Positions 22,961-32,279 of a stretch of 61,936 bases of DNA are shown piece after piece. The first letter of the stretch is position 1. The number at the start of each line of letters is the position of its first letter. Origin of the DNA: Pseudomonas californiensis. Its GTDB lineage: Bacteria; Pseudomonadota; Gammaproteobacteria; Pseudomonadales; Pseudomonadaceae. Below the pieces are notes generated by a model. The model ran no database searches. It saw only the letters and a program-made list of their open reading frames with translations, and was not told where the DNA came from. Both the position numbers and the translations under genes were made by a program. The stretch is taken from the NCBI RefSeq assembly GCF_021147775.1, contig NZ_JAGTPK010000031.1, forward strand, positions 1-61,936. Reading direction: 5' to 3'.

Positions 22961-24382
22961 TTACCGGGACTCTGCGATGCCCAGTAGTGCCATTTTCTTG
23001 TAGAGCGTCGAGCGCCCCAGGCCGAGTTGGCGGGCGGCATGCACCACATTGCCCGCGCACTGCTGCAATGTGGCTTCGATCAGTTGTCGATCGAATCGCT
23101 CCCGCGCCTGGCTGAAAGTTTCCGGGACCGTTGACGCTCTGTCATCAGGCAGACTGTCACCCTGCACGCCGATCGGCATCAGTGTGCCGATGGCGGCGTG
23201 AATGTCCTTCAGGCTCAGCACCTGTTCATCGCCAAGCAGCGCAGCGCGTTCCAGCACGTTGCGCAATTCACGAATATTGCCAGGCCAGGCATGCTGGCCC
23301 AGCAGGCCCAAGGCATTGCTTTCAAGCTCGTGGTTGCTGTGCAATTCCTCGAGGATCGCTTCGCTGAGCGCGGGCAAGTCCTGCAGCCGGTCGCGCAGGG
23401 GCGGCACGCTGATAGGCAGCACGTTCAGCCGGTAGTAGAGATCAGCACGGAACTCGCCACGCTTGATTGCCGCCTCGAGGTCGGTGGAAGTGGCGGCAAT
23501 CAGGCGTATGTCACTCTGAAACACTTCATTGGAGCCCACCGGCTCGTATTCTTTTTCCTGCAGGACGCGCAGCAGTTTGCTCTGCAGCGCCAGCGGCATA
23601 TCGCCAATCTCGTCCAGAAACAGAGTGCCGCCTTGAGCTATTTTCAGCTTTCCGGACCGACCTTTGCTGACCGCACCGGTGAACGCGCCGGGAGCCGTGC
23701 CAAAGAACTCGGCCTCCAACAGGGCTTCCGGGATCGCCGCACTGTTGATGCTCACGAAGGGCTTGCCAGCCCGTGGCGACGCATTATGAATGGCATGTGC
23801 GAGCAGCTCTTTGCCAGTACCGGTTTCTCCCAGCAAAAGGACTGGCGAGTGCGCGCTGGCACTGCGTCTCGCGCGACGTTTCACCTCCAGCGCGGCCTCG
23901 CTGGTGCCGATGAAGTTCGCAAAGCTGTATTTGGCCTGCCGGGCCTTGAGCAATGATCGAGTCTTGGCCAGTTCCTGCTGCATGCTCAGGTAGCGGGTGA
24001 GCAGTGGTGACAACGTCTGCAGCTCGTCGAACAAAGCAAAGCCAATGGCACCGATCAATGTACCGGTGTCGTCATGGATAGGCAGGCGCATTACCACCAG
24101 CGGGTCTTTGGCGGTTTCCATCATGTCCAGCAGGATCGGCTGTCCATTGTTGGCAACCTGACGCAGCAGGCTGCCTGGTATGACGTTTTCGCAGGGCTGG
24201 CCAATGGCAAATGCCGGGTTTTGTAGTCCGAAGCGCCTCGCATAACGCTCATTGATCCAGACGATTCGCGCGTCCCGGTCAACGATGACGGTGCCTTCGC
24301 TGGACTGTTCGATGATCTCGAACAGCGAGCGAATGGCCAGACGCTGAATGCTCTGATGGTCTTTGAGGCTGTTGTCTTTCAT
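22961..24382 (-). CDS. Sigma-54-dependent activator, HbcR-like
   Basis: A 473-residue enhancer-binding protein: PAS sensor (about 20-120; GTVIVDRDARIVWINERYARR), AAA+ domain with Walker A GETGTGKE, the sigma-54 contact loop PGAFTGAVS and LFLDEIGDMP Walker B, and a C-terminal Fis-type HTH (NVVHAARQLGLGRSTLYKK). It matches by position the 3-hydroxybutyrate activator HbcR (PA2005). I chose the ATG at 24382 (GGAA upstream) over a longer in-frame start at 24502 that overlaps yejF. Confidence 0.87.
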   Translation of the reverse strand: MKDNSLKDHQSIQRLAIRSLFEIIEQSSEGTVIVDRDARIVWINERYARRFGLQNPAFAIGQPCENVIPGSLLRQVANNGQPILLDMMETAKDPLVVMRLPIHDDTGTLIGAIGFALFDELQTLSPLLTRYLSMQQELAKTRSLLKARQAKYSFANFIGTSEAALEVKRRARRSASAHSPVLLLGETGTGKELLAHAIHNASPRAGKPFVSINSAAIPEALLEAEFFGTAPGAFTGAVSKGRSGKLKIAQGGTLFLDEIGDMPLALQSKLLRVLQEKEYEPVGSNEVFQSDIRLIAATSTDLEAAIKRGEFRADLYYRLNVLPISVPPLRDRLQDLPALSEAILEELHSNHELESNALGLLGQHAWPGNIRELRNVLERAALLGDEQVLSLKDIHAAIGTLMPIGVQGDSLPDDRASTVPETFSQARERFDRQLIEATLQQCAGNVVHAARQLGLGRSTLYKKMALLGIAESR

Positions 24383-24437
24383 GGGATGTTCCGTCAGGAG
24401 TCGGCGTCTGGCCGCGCAGAAAGCCCGTTTGGTTCGG

Positions 24438-26021
24438 TCAAGCGAAGCCTGGATGTGCTGCTGCCAGCAATTCCTGAGTATAAGGATGTTGCGGTGCGTC
24501 AAATACGTCGTGACTGGCGCCTCGCTCGATCACCTTGCCATCCTTGACCACGATCACATCATGGGCCAGGGCCTTCACCACTGCCAGGTCATGACTGATG
24601 AACAGGTAGGTCAGGCCGTGCTTCTCCTGAAGCTCGCGCAGTAATGCAACGACCTGTTTTTGCACGGTACGGTCCAGTGCCGAAGTAGGCTCGTCGAGCA
24701 ATATAAGCGCTGGCTTGAGCACCAGGGCGCGGGCGATGGCGATGCGTTGGCGTTGACCCCCGGAAAACTCGTGCGGGTATCGATGTCGGCCTTGTGGGTC
24801 GATACCGACTTCTTCGAGGGCTCTGATCACCTCGACATCGCATTGTGCCGGAGAAAGCTGCGCGTGCACTTCCAGGCCCTCGCCGATGATCTGCGCCACT
24901 GACATGCGCGGGCTGAGGCTGCCGTAAGGGTCCTGAAAGACCACTTGCATTTCTTTGCGCCAGGGCCGCATCTGCTTCTGGCTCAAACCGTCCAGCGGCG
25001 TCCCGCGAAACCGGATCGCACCGCGTGATTCCACAAGACGCAGGATTGCCTGGCCCAGTGTCGACTTGCCCGACCCCGATTCGCCAACAATTCCTAGCGT
25101 TTTGCCGCGCTCGATACTCAGGCTGATATCGTCTACCGCCTTCAAGTACTCCTGGTGCCTGCGCAGGATGCCGCCGGTCAGCGAGAACCAGACCCTCAGG
25201 TTCTCGACCTCCAGCACCTTTTCACGGGTATCGCGCGCCAACGGCTCACCGGCTGGCTCGGCGTCCAGCAGCAGACGGCTGTAGGGATGCTGAGGGGCTT
25301 TGAACAGGGTCTGGCAATCGGACTGCTCGACGATTTCCCCGGCACGCATGACACAGACACGCTGGGCGACGCTGTGCACCAGATTCAGGTCATGGCTGAT
25401 CAGCAACAACGACATGTTCAAGCGTTGCTGCAACTCCTTGAGCAACAGCAGAATCTTGCGCTGCACGGTCACGTCCAGCGCCGTGGTGGGCTCATCGGCA
25501 ATCAACAGTTCCGGCTCACAGGCCAGTGCCATGGCGATCATGACTCGCTGTCTTTGACCACCTGACAGTTCATGAGGGTACGCTTTCAAGCGCTTTTGAG
25601 GCTGGTGAATACCTACCAGCTCCAACAGCTCCAGAATACGTTTCTGGGCCTCCCGCCCGGTGATGCCTCGGTGCAGCAGGAGCGTTTCGCCGATTTGGCG
25701 GGAGACCGTGTGCAACGGGTTGAGCGAGGTCATCGGCTCTTGAAAGATCATCGCGATGCGATTGCCGCGCAACTCTCGCAACGTGCGCTCGTCCGCCCCG
25801 ACCAGCTGTTGCCCACGGTAGGTGATGCTGCCGGTGGTCTGCGTGCCGCTTTTGGGCAGCAGTTGCAAGATCGAATGCGCAGTGACGGATTTGCCGGACC
25901 CGGACTCACCGACCAGTGCCAGGCACTCACCCGGCCGTACATCCAGACTCAGGTTGCTGACAACGGTCTGTCCGCTGAATGCAACGCTCAGGTCGCGGAT
26001 TTCGATCAGGTTTTCAGACAT
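24438..26021 (-). CDS. yejF: Peptide ABC transporter ATPase, YejF type (fused double ATPase)
   Basis: A 527-residue protein with two complete ABC domains. The first (about 1-260) has GESGSGKSVTA, LSGGQRQRVMIAMAL and LIADEPTTALD; the second (about 275-527) has GESGSGKSTLG, FSGGQRQRIAIARAL and LLDEPTSALD. Fused ATPases of this type power YejABEF oligopeptide/microcin C uptake. Stop and start of yejE and yejF are separated by one base, so they are cotranscribed. The oligopeptide/dipeptide-binding signature near the C-terminus of each domain is present. Confidence 0.93.
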   Translation of the reverse strand: MSENLIEIRDLSVAFSGQTVVSNLSLDVRPGECLALVGESGSGKSVTAHSILQLLPKSGTQTTGSITYRGQQLVGADERTLRELRGNRIAMIFQEPMTSLNPLHTVSRQIGETLLLHRGITGREAQKRILELLELVGIHQPQKRLKAYPHELSGGQRQRVMIAMALACEPELLIADEPTTALDVTVQRKILLLLKELQQRLNMSLLLISHDLNLVHSVAQRVCVMRAGEIVEQSDCQTLFKAPQHPYSRLLLDAEPAGEPLARDTREKVLEVENLRVWFSLTGGILRRHQEYLKAVDDISLSIERGKTLGIVGESGSGKSTLGQAILRLVESRGAIRFRGTPLDGLSQKQMRPWRKEMQVVFQDPYGSLSPRMSVAQIIGEGLEVHAQLSPAQCDVEVIRALEEVGIDPQGRHRYPHEFSGGQRQRIAIARALVLKPALILLDEPTSALDRTVQKQVVALLRELQEKHGLTYLFISHDLAVVKALAHDVIVVKDGKVIERGASHDVFDAPQHPYTQELLAAAHPGFA

Positions 26022-26022
26022 G

Positions 26023-27045
26023 TCAGGACCTCGGGTCGAAAGCGTCGCGCAACGCCTCGCCTATGAACACCAGCAGGGTAAGAATCAGGGCCAGGGCGAA
26101 AAACGCGGTCAGGCCCAGCCAGGGGGCTTGCAGGTTCTGCTTGCCCTGAGCGATCAGTTCACCCAGCGAGGCGCTGCCTGCAGGCATGCCGAAGCCCAGG
26201 AAATCCAGCGCGGTCAGGGTCGAGATAGCGCCCGTCAGAATGAACGGCAGGTAGCTCAGGGTGGCGTTCATGGCATTGGGCAGGATGTGCCGCACGATGA
26301 TCTTGCGGTCCCCAAGCCCCAGCGCGCGTGCTGCTTTCACATATTCCAGGTTGCGGCCGCGCAGAAACTCGGCGCGCACTACGTCCACCAGTGCCAGCCA
26401 CGAAAACAGCGCCATGATACCCAGCAGCCACCAGAAATCAGGCTCGACGAAACCGGAGAGGATGATCAGCAGGTACAGCACTGGCAGGCCCGACCAGACC
26501 TCCAGCAGGCGCTGACCGAGCAGGTCTACCCAGCCGCCGTAATAACCCTGCAATGCACCGGCAGTGACGCCGATCAGAGCACTGATCACGGTCAGAACCA
26601 GCGCAAACAGGATCGACACCCGCGCGCCGAAAATCACCCGTGCCAGGACATCACGGGCCTGGTCATCAGTGCCCAGCCAATTGGTGGCGGAGGGCGGACT
26701 TGGCGCGGGAATCGTCAGCTCGTAGTTGGGGGTGTCGTCACTGAAGGCAATCGGCGGGAACAGCATCCAGCCGTCACCCTTGTCGATCAGTTTATGCACG
26801 TAGTCACTGCGGTAGTCGGGCTGAAAGGGTAGCTCGCCGCCAAACTGCTTCTCGGTGTAGCGCTTGAAGACCGGGAAGTACAGCGAGTGCTGGTAACTGA
26901 CCACCAGCGGTTTGTCGTTGGCAATCAGCTCGCCGCCCAGCGTCAGGGCGAATAATGCGCAGAACAGCCAAAGTGACCACCAGCCTCGGCGATTGCTGCG
27001 AAACCGTTCCAGGCGGCGAAGGGCGAGAGGAGAAAGGCTGCGCAT
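26023..27045 (-). CDS. yejE: Peptide ABC transporter permease, YejE type
   Basis: A 340-residue inner-membrane permease with a long periplasmic insert after the first helix (about 45-125, containing FKRYTEKQFGGELPF), which is characteristic of YejE. The EAA loop is EYVKAARALGLGDRKIIVRHILPNA (in shortened form EYVKAARALG), contacting YejF. It overlaps the yejB stop by a single base. It forms the channel with YejB. Confidence 0.92.
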   Translation of the reverse strand: MRSLSPLALRRLERFRSNRRGWWSLWLFCALFALTLGGELIANDKPLVVSYQHSLYFPVFKRYTEKQFGGELPFQPDYRSDYVHKLIDKGDGWMLFPPIAFSDDTPNYELTIPAPSPPSATNWLGTDDQARDVLARVIFGARVSILFALVLTVISALIGVTAGALQGYYGGWVDLLGQRLLEVWSGLPVLYLLIILSGFVEPDFWWLLGIMALFSWLALVDVVRAEFLRGRNLEYVKAARALGLGDRKIIVRHILPNAMNATLSYLPFILTGAISTLTALDFLGFGMPAGSASLGELIAQGKQNLQAPWLGLTAFFALALILTLLVFIGEALRDAFDPRS

Positions 27046-28109
27046 CAGGCATTCCTCGCGCTGAAGTCGATTCGAGGGTCGACCAGGGTGTAGCAGACGT
27101 CGCCTATGAGTTTTATCAGCAAGCCGAAGAGGGTGAAGATGAACAGCGAGCCGAACACCACCGGGTAATCGCGCGACACCGCAGCTTCGTAGCTCATGCG
27201 GCCCAGCCCATCGAGGGAGAAAATCACTTCAATCAGTAGCGATCCTGCAAAGAACACGCTGATAAACGCCTGTGGAATGCCCGACACCACCAGTAGCATG
27301 GCGTTGCGAAACACATGCCCGTAAAGCACGCGTCGTTCGCTCATGCCCTTGGCGCGGGCCGTCGTCACGTACTGGCGGGTGATTTCATTGAGGAACGAAT
27401 GCTTGGTCAGCAAGGTGAGGGTGGCGAAGCCGCCGATGACCAGCGCCGATACGGGTAGCACCAGGTGCCAGAAGTAATCGGCGATCTTGCCAATGGTCGA
27501 CAGTTGCCCGAAGTTGTCTGAAACCAGTCCCCGCACGGGAAACCAGTTCAGCGAAGTGCCGCCACAAAACACCACCACCAGCAGCATCGCGAACAGAAAC
27601 GCAGGCGTGGCGTAGCCAATGATGATTGCGGTGCTGCTCCAGATATCAAACTGGCTGCCATGCTTGACCGCCTTGCGGATCCCGAGCGGGATCGATACCA
27701 GGTAAGTCAGCAGGGTTGCCCAGAGCCCCAGTGATATCGAGACCGGCATCTTTTGCAGTATCAGGTCGGTGACTGATGCGCCGCGAAAGAAGCTGTTGCC
27801 GAAATCCAGCCGGGCATAGTTCTTGAGCATCAGCCAGAGCCGTTCATGCAGCGGCTTGTCGAAACCGTATTGGCGCTCGATGTCCTTGATCAGCTTGGGA
27901 TCGAGCCCCCTTGATGCCCGTGAGTGCCCAGCGCTTGACGACTCTGTTGCACCAGCGCCCACCGTCGTGCCACCGACGCCTTGCAGGCGGGCTATCGCCT
28001 GTTCGACCGGTCCGCCGGGTGCGGCCTGAACGATAAAAAAATTGACCAGCAAAATGCACAGCAGAGTCGGGATGATCAGCAGCAGACGCCGCAGGATATA
28101 GCCGAGCAT
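27045..28109 (-). CDS. yejB: Peptide ABC transporter permease, YejB type
   Basis: A 354-residue permease with a helix at 9-30 (LLIIPTLLCILLVNFFIVQAAPGGP), six predicted membrane segments and the EAA loop QYVTTARAKGMSERRVLYGH. The APGGPVEQAIA start region is typical of the OppB/DppB/YejB group. It begins one base after the yejA stop. The loop between about 35 and 70 is rich in Ser/Gly/Ala and looks variable. Confidence 0.92.
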   Translation of the reverse strand: MLGYILRRLLLIIPTLLCILLVNFFIVQAAPGGPVEQAIARLQGVGGTTVGAGATESSSAGHSRASRGLDPKLIKDIERQYGFDKPLHERLWLMLKNYARLDFGNSFFRGASVTDLILQKMPVSISLGLWATLLTYLVSIPLGIRKAVKHGSQFDIWSSTAIIIGYATPAFLFAMLLVVVFCGGTSLNWFPVRGLVSDNFGQLSTIGKIADYFWHLVLPVSALVIGGFATLTLLTKHSFLNEITRQYVTTARAKGMSERRVLYGHVFRNAMLLVVSGIPQAFISVFFAGSLLIEVIFSLDGLGRMSYEAAVSRDYPVVFGSLFIFTLFGLLIKLIGDVCYTLVDPRIDFSARNA

Positions 28110-29978
28110 TCACTTCATCTCCGAAACAAGGGCGGATGCGCCACGCTTTGCCGCGAACTGCTCGTTGGTCAACGGCACAGGGCTGATTTCCCACCAGGTC
28201 TCGATGGCCTCGTTGTTGCTGGCCTGAATCTTCGGAATGCCGAACCGATTCCACCACACGGTAGAAGAGCCCGGAGGGTAATAGTTGGGGATCCAGTAGT
28301 GGTTCCATTGCAGCACCCTGTCGAGACAACGGGCGTAGTCGGTCATCGTCTGTTTATTGTCGGCTTTGAGTACGCCTGCAATCAGGGTGTCCACGGCCGG
28401 ATCCTGGAGCGCCATATAATTGCTGGAGCCGGGATCCATCGCCACTTTGGAGCCGAAGCTGTTGTACAACTCGGCACCGGGCGATGTTGAAACCGGATAA
28501 CCGGTGACAATCATGTCGTAATCGCGCGCCATGACGCGGTTGAGGTACTGCGCGGCGTCGATCCGACGAATATCAAAATGAATACCGATCTGCGCCAGCG
28601 TGCGCTTGTAGGGCAGCAGCATGCGCTCGAAGCCGGACTGGCCGTTCAGAAAGGTAAAGCTGAAAGGCTCGCCCTGCGCGTTCACCAGTTGATCGCCTTT
28701 TGGCGTCCAGCCAGCCTGCTGCATCAACGCCAGCGCTTGCAGCTGTTTATCACGTATGAAACCTGTGCCGTCGGTTTTTGGCACCTTGAACACGGTGTCA
28801 AATACCTGATCGGGAACGCTGCCACGCAAGGGTTCGAGGATTTCCAGTTCGGCGGGCGTGGGCAACTGACTGGCCGCCAGTTCGGAGTTGGAAAAGTAGC
28901 TTTCCTGGCGGATATACATGTTGCGCATCATCTGCCGGTTGGTCCACTCGAAGTCCCATAGCAGTGACAGGGCCTGACGCACTCGGCGATCCTGAAACAT
29001 CGGCTTGCTCAGATTGAACACGAAACCCTGCGAACTCTGCACGGCACCTTTGGCCAGATGGGCCTTTTGCAAAAGGCCTTCGTTGAGGGCAGGGCTGTCG
29101 TAGCGGATTGAATAACCGGTTGCCGAGAACTCGCGGTTGTAATCGTAGGCCCCGCCCTTGAGTACCTGACGGGCAACATCTATGTCCCCGAAGTACTCGA
29201 TGCTGAAGGTGTCGAAGTTGTACAGGCCGCGGTTGACGGCGAGGTTCTTGCCCCACCAGTCGGGATCGCGTGTGAACGTGATGGTACGGCCTGGGTCGAC
29301 ATGGCTGATCCGATAAGGACCGCTGCCCGGCGGTACCTCAAAGCCGGCGCCGCTGGCGAAATCGCGGGTTTTCCACCAGTGCTCCGGGAAGACCGGCAAT
29401 GAGGCCAGGTCCAGAGGCAGCGTGCGGCTGTCGGTGTTTTTGAAATCGAAACGGATTTGAGTGGGGGATTCGACTTCCAGGCCTCTGACCGCTTCGAATT
29501 GAGTCCGATATTGCATGCTGCCCTGGGTCATCAACAGCTCGTAGGTGTACTTCACATCTTCGGCAGTAATGGGTGTGCCGTCAGCGAAGCGCGCTTTCGG
29601 GTTCAGGTAGAAGCGCAGCGACAGGCCATCCGCGCCGCGTTCCATTTTTTCTGCAACCAGCCCGTACACGGTGTAGGGCTCGTCCATTGAGCGCACCGCC
29701 AGCGGCGAATACAGCATCCCGTTGATCTGCGACACACCCATGCCTTTGTCGGTAAACGGCATCAAATGATCGAACTGTCCGATTTCAATCGCAGACCGGC
29801 GCATGCTGCCGCCTTTGGGGGCATCGGGGTTCACGTAATCGAAGTGTTTGAAGTCTGCGGGATAGCGTGGCGCTTCGCCGTAGACGGTCAGGGCATGCTG
29901 GGGGGCGGCAGAGACTGAAGACAGGGCGCAGGCAACGGCCAAGGTAATAGCGACCAGCGATGAAAGGACAAAACGCAT
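28110..29978 (-). CDS. yejA: Periplasmic peptide-binding protein, YejA type
   Basis: About 622 residues, an SBP_bac_5 family protein with a signal peptide (MRFVLSSLVAITLAVAC..., cleavage near SVSAAP). Characteristic YejA residues include NPDAPKGGSMRRSAIE near the N-terminus and YNREFSATGYSIRYDSPA. It captures oligopeptides (and peptide-like antibiotics such as microcin C) for YejBEF. Start: ATG at 29978 has AGGA at good spacing; an ATG seven codons upstream (29999) is an alternative that adds Arg residues before the hydrophobic core. Confidence 0.9.
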   Translation of the reverse strand: MRFVLSSLVAITLAVACALSSVSAAPQHALTVYGEAPRYPADFKHFDYVNPDAPKGGSMRRSAIEIGQFDHLMPFTDKGMGVSQINGMLYSPLAVRSMDEPYTVYGLVAEKMERGADGLSLRFYLNPKARFADGTPITAEDVKYTYELLMTQGSMQYRTQFEAVRGLEVESPTQIRFDFKNTDSRTLPLDLASLPVFPEHWWKTRDFASGAGFEVPPGSGPYRISHVDPGRTITFTRDPDWWGKNLAVNRGLYNFDTFSIEYFGDIDVARQVLKGGAYDYNREFSATGYSIRYDSPALNEGLLQKAHLAKGAVQSSQGFVFNLSKPMFQDRRVRQALSLLWDFEWTNRQMMRNMYIRQESYFSNSELAASQLPTPAELEILEPLRGSVPDQVFDTVFKVPKTDGTGFIRDKQLQALALMQQAGWTPKGDQLVNAQGEPFSFTFLNGQSGFERMLLPYKRTLAQIGIHFDIRRIDAAQYLNRVMARDYDMIVTGYPVSTSPGAELYNSFGSKVAMDPGSSNYMALQDPAVDTLIAGVLKADNKQTMTDYARCLDRVLQWNHYWIPNYYPPGSSTVWWNRFGIPKIQASNNEAIETWWEISPVPLTNEQFAAKRGASALVSEMK

Positions 29979-30073
29979 GACTCGAATCCTGACTGACATC
30001 TGCTTCTTCTACAGGCAAATATCCGTTTCGCCAAGCAACTGAACGTATCGGCGTCAAGATAGAGGCACAAACG

Positions 30074-30104
30074 AAAACGGCCCATCCGAAGATGAGCCGT
30101 TTTG
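30074..30104 (-). terminator. Terminator after the second parvulin gene
   Basis: AAAACGGC...ATC / GAT...GCCGTTTT inverted repeat with a CGAA loop; a T-rich tail on the minus strand, 20 bp after the parvulin stop. Confidence 0.7.
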
Positions 30105-30122
30105 CTGTACCACGCGTCGGGA

Positions 30123-30404
30123 TCAGTCCTGACGGCTGGTCACTTCCAGCAGGTGGTAACCGAACTGAGTCTTGACCGGACCCTGAACAGTGTTCACTGG
30201 CGCGCTGAACACGACGGTATCGAATTCCTTGACCATCTGACCAGGACCGAACGAACCCAGATCACCGCCTTGACGGCTGGACGGGCAGCTGGAATTGGCC
30301 TTGGCGATTTCAGCGAAATCGGCGCCGCCTTCGATCTGTGCCTTGAGTTCGTTGCACTTTTCTTCGCTCGAAACAAGGATGTGGCGGGCAGTGGCTTTAG
30401 CCAT
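30123..30404 (-). CDS. ppiC: Parvulin-type peptidyl-prolyl cis-trans isomerase, second copy
   Basis: A 93-residue parvulin: ARHILVSSEEKCNEL start, NSSCPSSRQGGDLGSFGPG centre and FGYHLLEV end. About half its residues match the parvulin at 18966-19241, but it lies in a different context, upstream of yejA's promoter side. ATG at 30404 (MAKATARHIL, AGGAGA upstream) chosen over an upstream start at 30413. Cytoplasmic; no signal peptide. Confidence 0.93.
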   Translation of the reverse strand: MAKATARHILVSSEEKCNELKAQIEGGADFAEIAKANSSCPSSRQGGDLGSFGPGQMVKEFDTVVFSAPVNTVQGPVKTQFGYHLLEVTSRQD

Positions 30405-30488
30405 GGGAAACAATCTCCTGTGAAAAAAAAGAAACAGCGTACCGGAATCAGTGCCGTATTTCCTGACAAAGTTCCTTTTGCTTCACGT

Positions 30489-31571
30489 CTACCTGTACCG
30501 CAGCCGATCAACTGCACGGCGCAACAACTGTTCAGTGGAGGACCAGCCAAGACAGCCGTCTGTCACCGACACGCCGTATTGCAGCTTAGAGGTCAACGGC
30601 TGGCAGCCCTCGAAAAGATGGCTCTCCAGCATCATGCCAATCAATGAAGTATTGCCTTGCAGTCGTTGCTCCAGCACATCGTTGAAGACGGCGGGCTGAC
30701 GCAATGGGTCTTTGCCGCTGTTGGCATGGCTGCAGTCGACCATGATGCGCGACGCGATAGCATGCTTGTCGAGGCTGGCTTGCACGCGCGCGACACTCTG
30801 AGCGTCATAATTGGGACCGTGATGGCCGCCACGCAGCACAATGTGAGTGTCCGGGTTGCCCCGGCTTTCGATAATCGCCGGATGCCCGTTGCGATCCATT
30901 CCGAAATGCCGATGCGGGTGCGCCGCAGATCGCATGGCGTCGCTGGCCACCGCAATACCGCCGTCGGTACCGTTCTTGAACCCGACCGGTATCGGCAGGC
31001 CGCTGGCCATTTCCCGATGAATCTGCGATTCGGTGGTGCGGGCACCGATCGCCACCCAGCTCAGTACATCATCGAAATATCCCGCCGCCATCGGTTGCAA
31101 CAACTCGGTGGCGACAGGGAGACCCAGGGTCAGCATGTCACGCATCAACTGCCTCGACAGTGCCAGGCCTGCCGTCATGTCATCGCTGCCATCAAGGTGC
31201 GGATCATAGGCGAGGCCTTTCCAGCCAACGGTGGTCCGGGGCTTTTCAACGTAGGCGCGCATCACCAACAGCATTTGATCGCTGACCTCTGCCGCAAGGG
31301 CAGCCAGGCGTTCGGCATATTCGAGGGCTGAGCGGGGATCATGCAGAGAGCAGGGACCGACCACCACCAAAAGGCGAGAGTCCTGGCCGTCAAGAATGGC
31401 CTTGATTGCCCGGCGATGGGCGCTGACCTGTTCTGCCAGTGCGACGCTGAGTGGCAACTGGAGTTTCAGCTCAAGCGGGTTGGGCAGGCGCTTTGAGGTC
31501 GGTGTGCTGTCCAGCACGGTGACGTTGTGACTGGACAGATCGGATGGTTTTACCGCAACGGACGAGTTCAT
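30489..31571 (-). CDS. 3-deoxy-7-phosphoheptulonate (DAHP) synthase, class I
   Basis: A 360-residue class I DAHP synthase (AroF/AroG/AroH type): VVGPCSLHDPRSALEYA, MRAYVEKPRTTVGWKGL, GARTTESQ, GFKNGTDGG, LRGGHHGPNYD and DCSHANSGKD are all present. It condenses phosphoenolpyruvate and erythrose-4-phosphate, first step of the shikimate pathway. It lies downstream of an aromatic-rich leader peptide and a strong terminator (31812-32043), indicating regulation by charged aromatic tRNA. Which amino acid inhibits the enzyme cannot be read from the sequence, so I give no isozyme letter. Confidence 0.94.
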   Translation of the reverse strand: MNSSVAVKPSDLSSHNVTVLDSTPTSKRLPNPLELKLQLPLSVALAEQVSAHRRAIKAILDGQDSRLLVVVGPCSLHDPRSALEYAERLAALAAEVSDQMLLVMRAYVEKPRTTVGWKGLAYDPHLDGSDDMTAGLALSRQLMRDMLTLGLPVATELLQPMAAGYFDDVLSWVAIGARTTESQIHREMASGLPIPVGFKNGTDGGIAVASDAMRSAAHPHRHFGMDRNGHPAIIESRGNPDTHIVLRGGHHGPNYDAQSVARVQASLDKHAIASRIMVDCSHANSGKDPLRQPAVFNDVLEQRLQGNTSLIGMMLESHLFEGCQPLTSKLQYGVSVTDGCLGWSSTEQLLRRAVDRLRYR

Positions 31572-31614
31572 GTGCTGGCTTCCTGGGCTGGCGGGTTATT
31601 TCCCGCTCAGAGCC

Positions 31615-31767
31615 CTACTGGGGTGTTCGACAAAGGGCCGTTTGGGCCAAACGTTTGAGATTGCCACCTGATAGCGACCGATCGGAGGTGACAGACTGTC
31701 CCGAACGGAGCGTGCTAAATCGCCAGGCCGAACCGATGTCGTTGCGGTAATAAGTGATGGTGTTCAT
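31615..31767 (-). CDS. Possible 50-residue small protein between attenuator and DAHP synthase
   Basis: ATG at 31767 has GAGGAAA at good spacing. The frame starts MNTITYYRNDIGSAWRF and ends LCRTPQ at a TAG 40 bp ahead of the DAHP synthase ATG. It is again rich in Tyr/Trp/Phe near the start (YY, W, F within 17 codons), so it may be a second regulatory leader or a real small protein. It is basic (several Arg) and lacks any membrane segment. No family recognised. Confidence 0.5.
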   Translation of the reverse strand: MNTITYYRNDIGSAWRFSTLRSGQSVTSDRSLSGGNLKRLAQTALCRTPQ

Positions 31768-31810
31768 GTCGGTTTCCTCAAGTGGATTCAATGTCGTTTT
31801 TTGTCGGGGG

Positions 31811-31851
31811 CCAAAAAAACAAAACCCCCGGTCGGGGAGCCGACCGGGGGT
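31811..31851 (-). terminator. Attenuator terminator upstream of DAHP synthase
   Basis: A 12-bp perfect stem ACCCCCGGTCGG / CCGACCGGGGGT (31824-31835 and 31840-31851) with a GGAG loop; on the minus strand it is followed by TTTTGTTTTTTT. It lies about 50 bp beyond the leader peptide stop. A preceding hairpin (TGGCG...CGCCA, about 31866-31892) just after the leader could be the pause or competing structure. Confidence 0.85.
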
Positions 31852-31899
31852 AGAGAATTCTCTGGTTGGCGTCCCCTTGAAGTGGGCGCCAGATGGGTA

Positions 31900-32043
31900 T
31901 CAGGCGCGCCAGTGGCTAAACCAATACCCATAATAAGAAGTAACAGAGTTGTCAGCCGCTGGTGCAACTCGCGCAGCCGCACTGCACGCCAGGCGAGCGA
32001 CGCCAGCGCAAACAGTAGACGGTGAGGAGGCAGATGGCAGCAT
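31900..32043 (-). CDS. 47-residue leader peptide of a transcription attenuator (aromatic codons)
   Basis: ATG at 32043 with GGAG eight bases upstream opens a 47-residue peptide that starts MLPSASSPSTVC and near its end has SYYGYWFSHWRA, i.e. Tyr at 37, 38, 40, Trp at 41 and 45, Phe at 42. Six aromatic residues among nine, shortly before a terminator hairpin and a DAHP synthase gene, is the layout of ribosome-mediated attenuation: ribosome stalling on scarce charged tRNA-Tyr/Trp/Phe would prevent terminator formation. The clustered control codons and position make this a confident reading despite the small size. Confidence 0.8.
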   Translation of the reverse strand: MLPSASSPSTVCAGVARLACSAAARVAPAADNSVTSYYGYWFSHWRA

Positions 32044-32279
32044 GATGAATCTCCGTGGAATGGACAGGAGCTTACTTCAGGCGAGAGCAGTTGTTCAATT
32101 GGAAAATTCAATCAGCCAGATTGAATAACGAGCCAACAAAGCCTCGGTTCTGGTCTTTAGTCAGAGCGATATCAACCCTAGGTCCTTCAAAGCGGCAGAC
32201 TGATATTGTCGGAAAAATCCGCGATTTTAGTCCGTCTTTACTCGCGAGCAAGAGGGAAGACTACTTGCCGAGATCGCAG

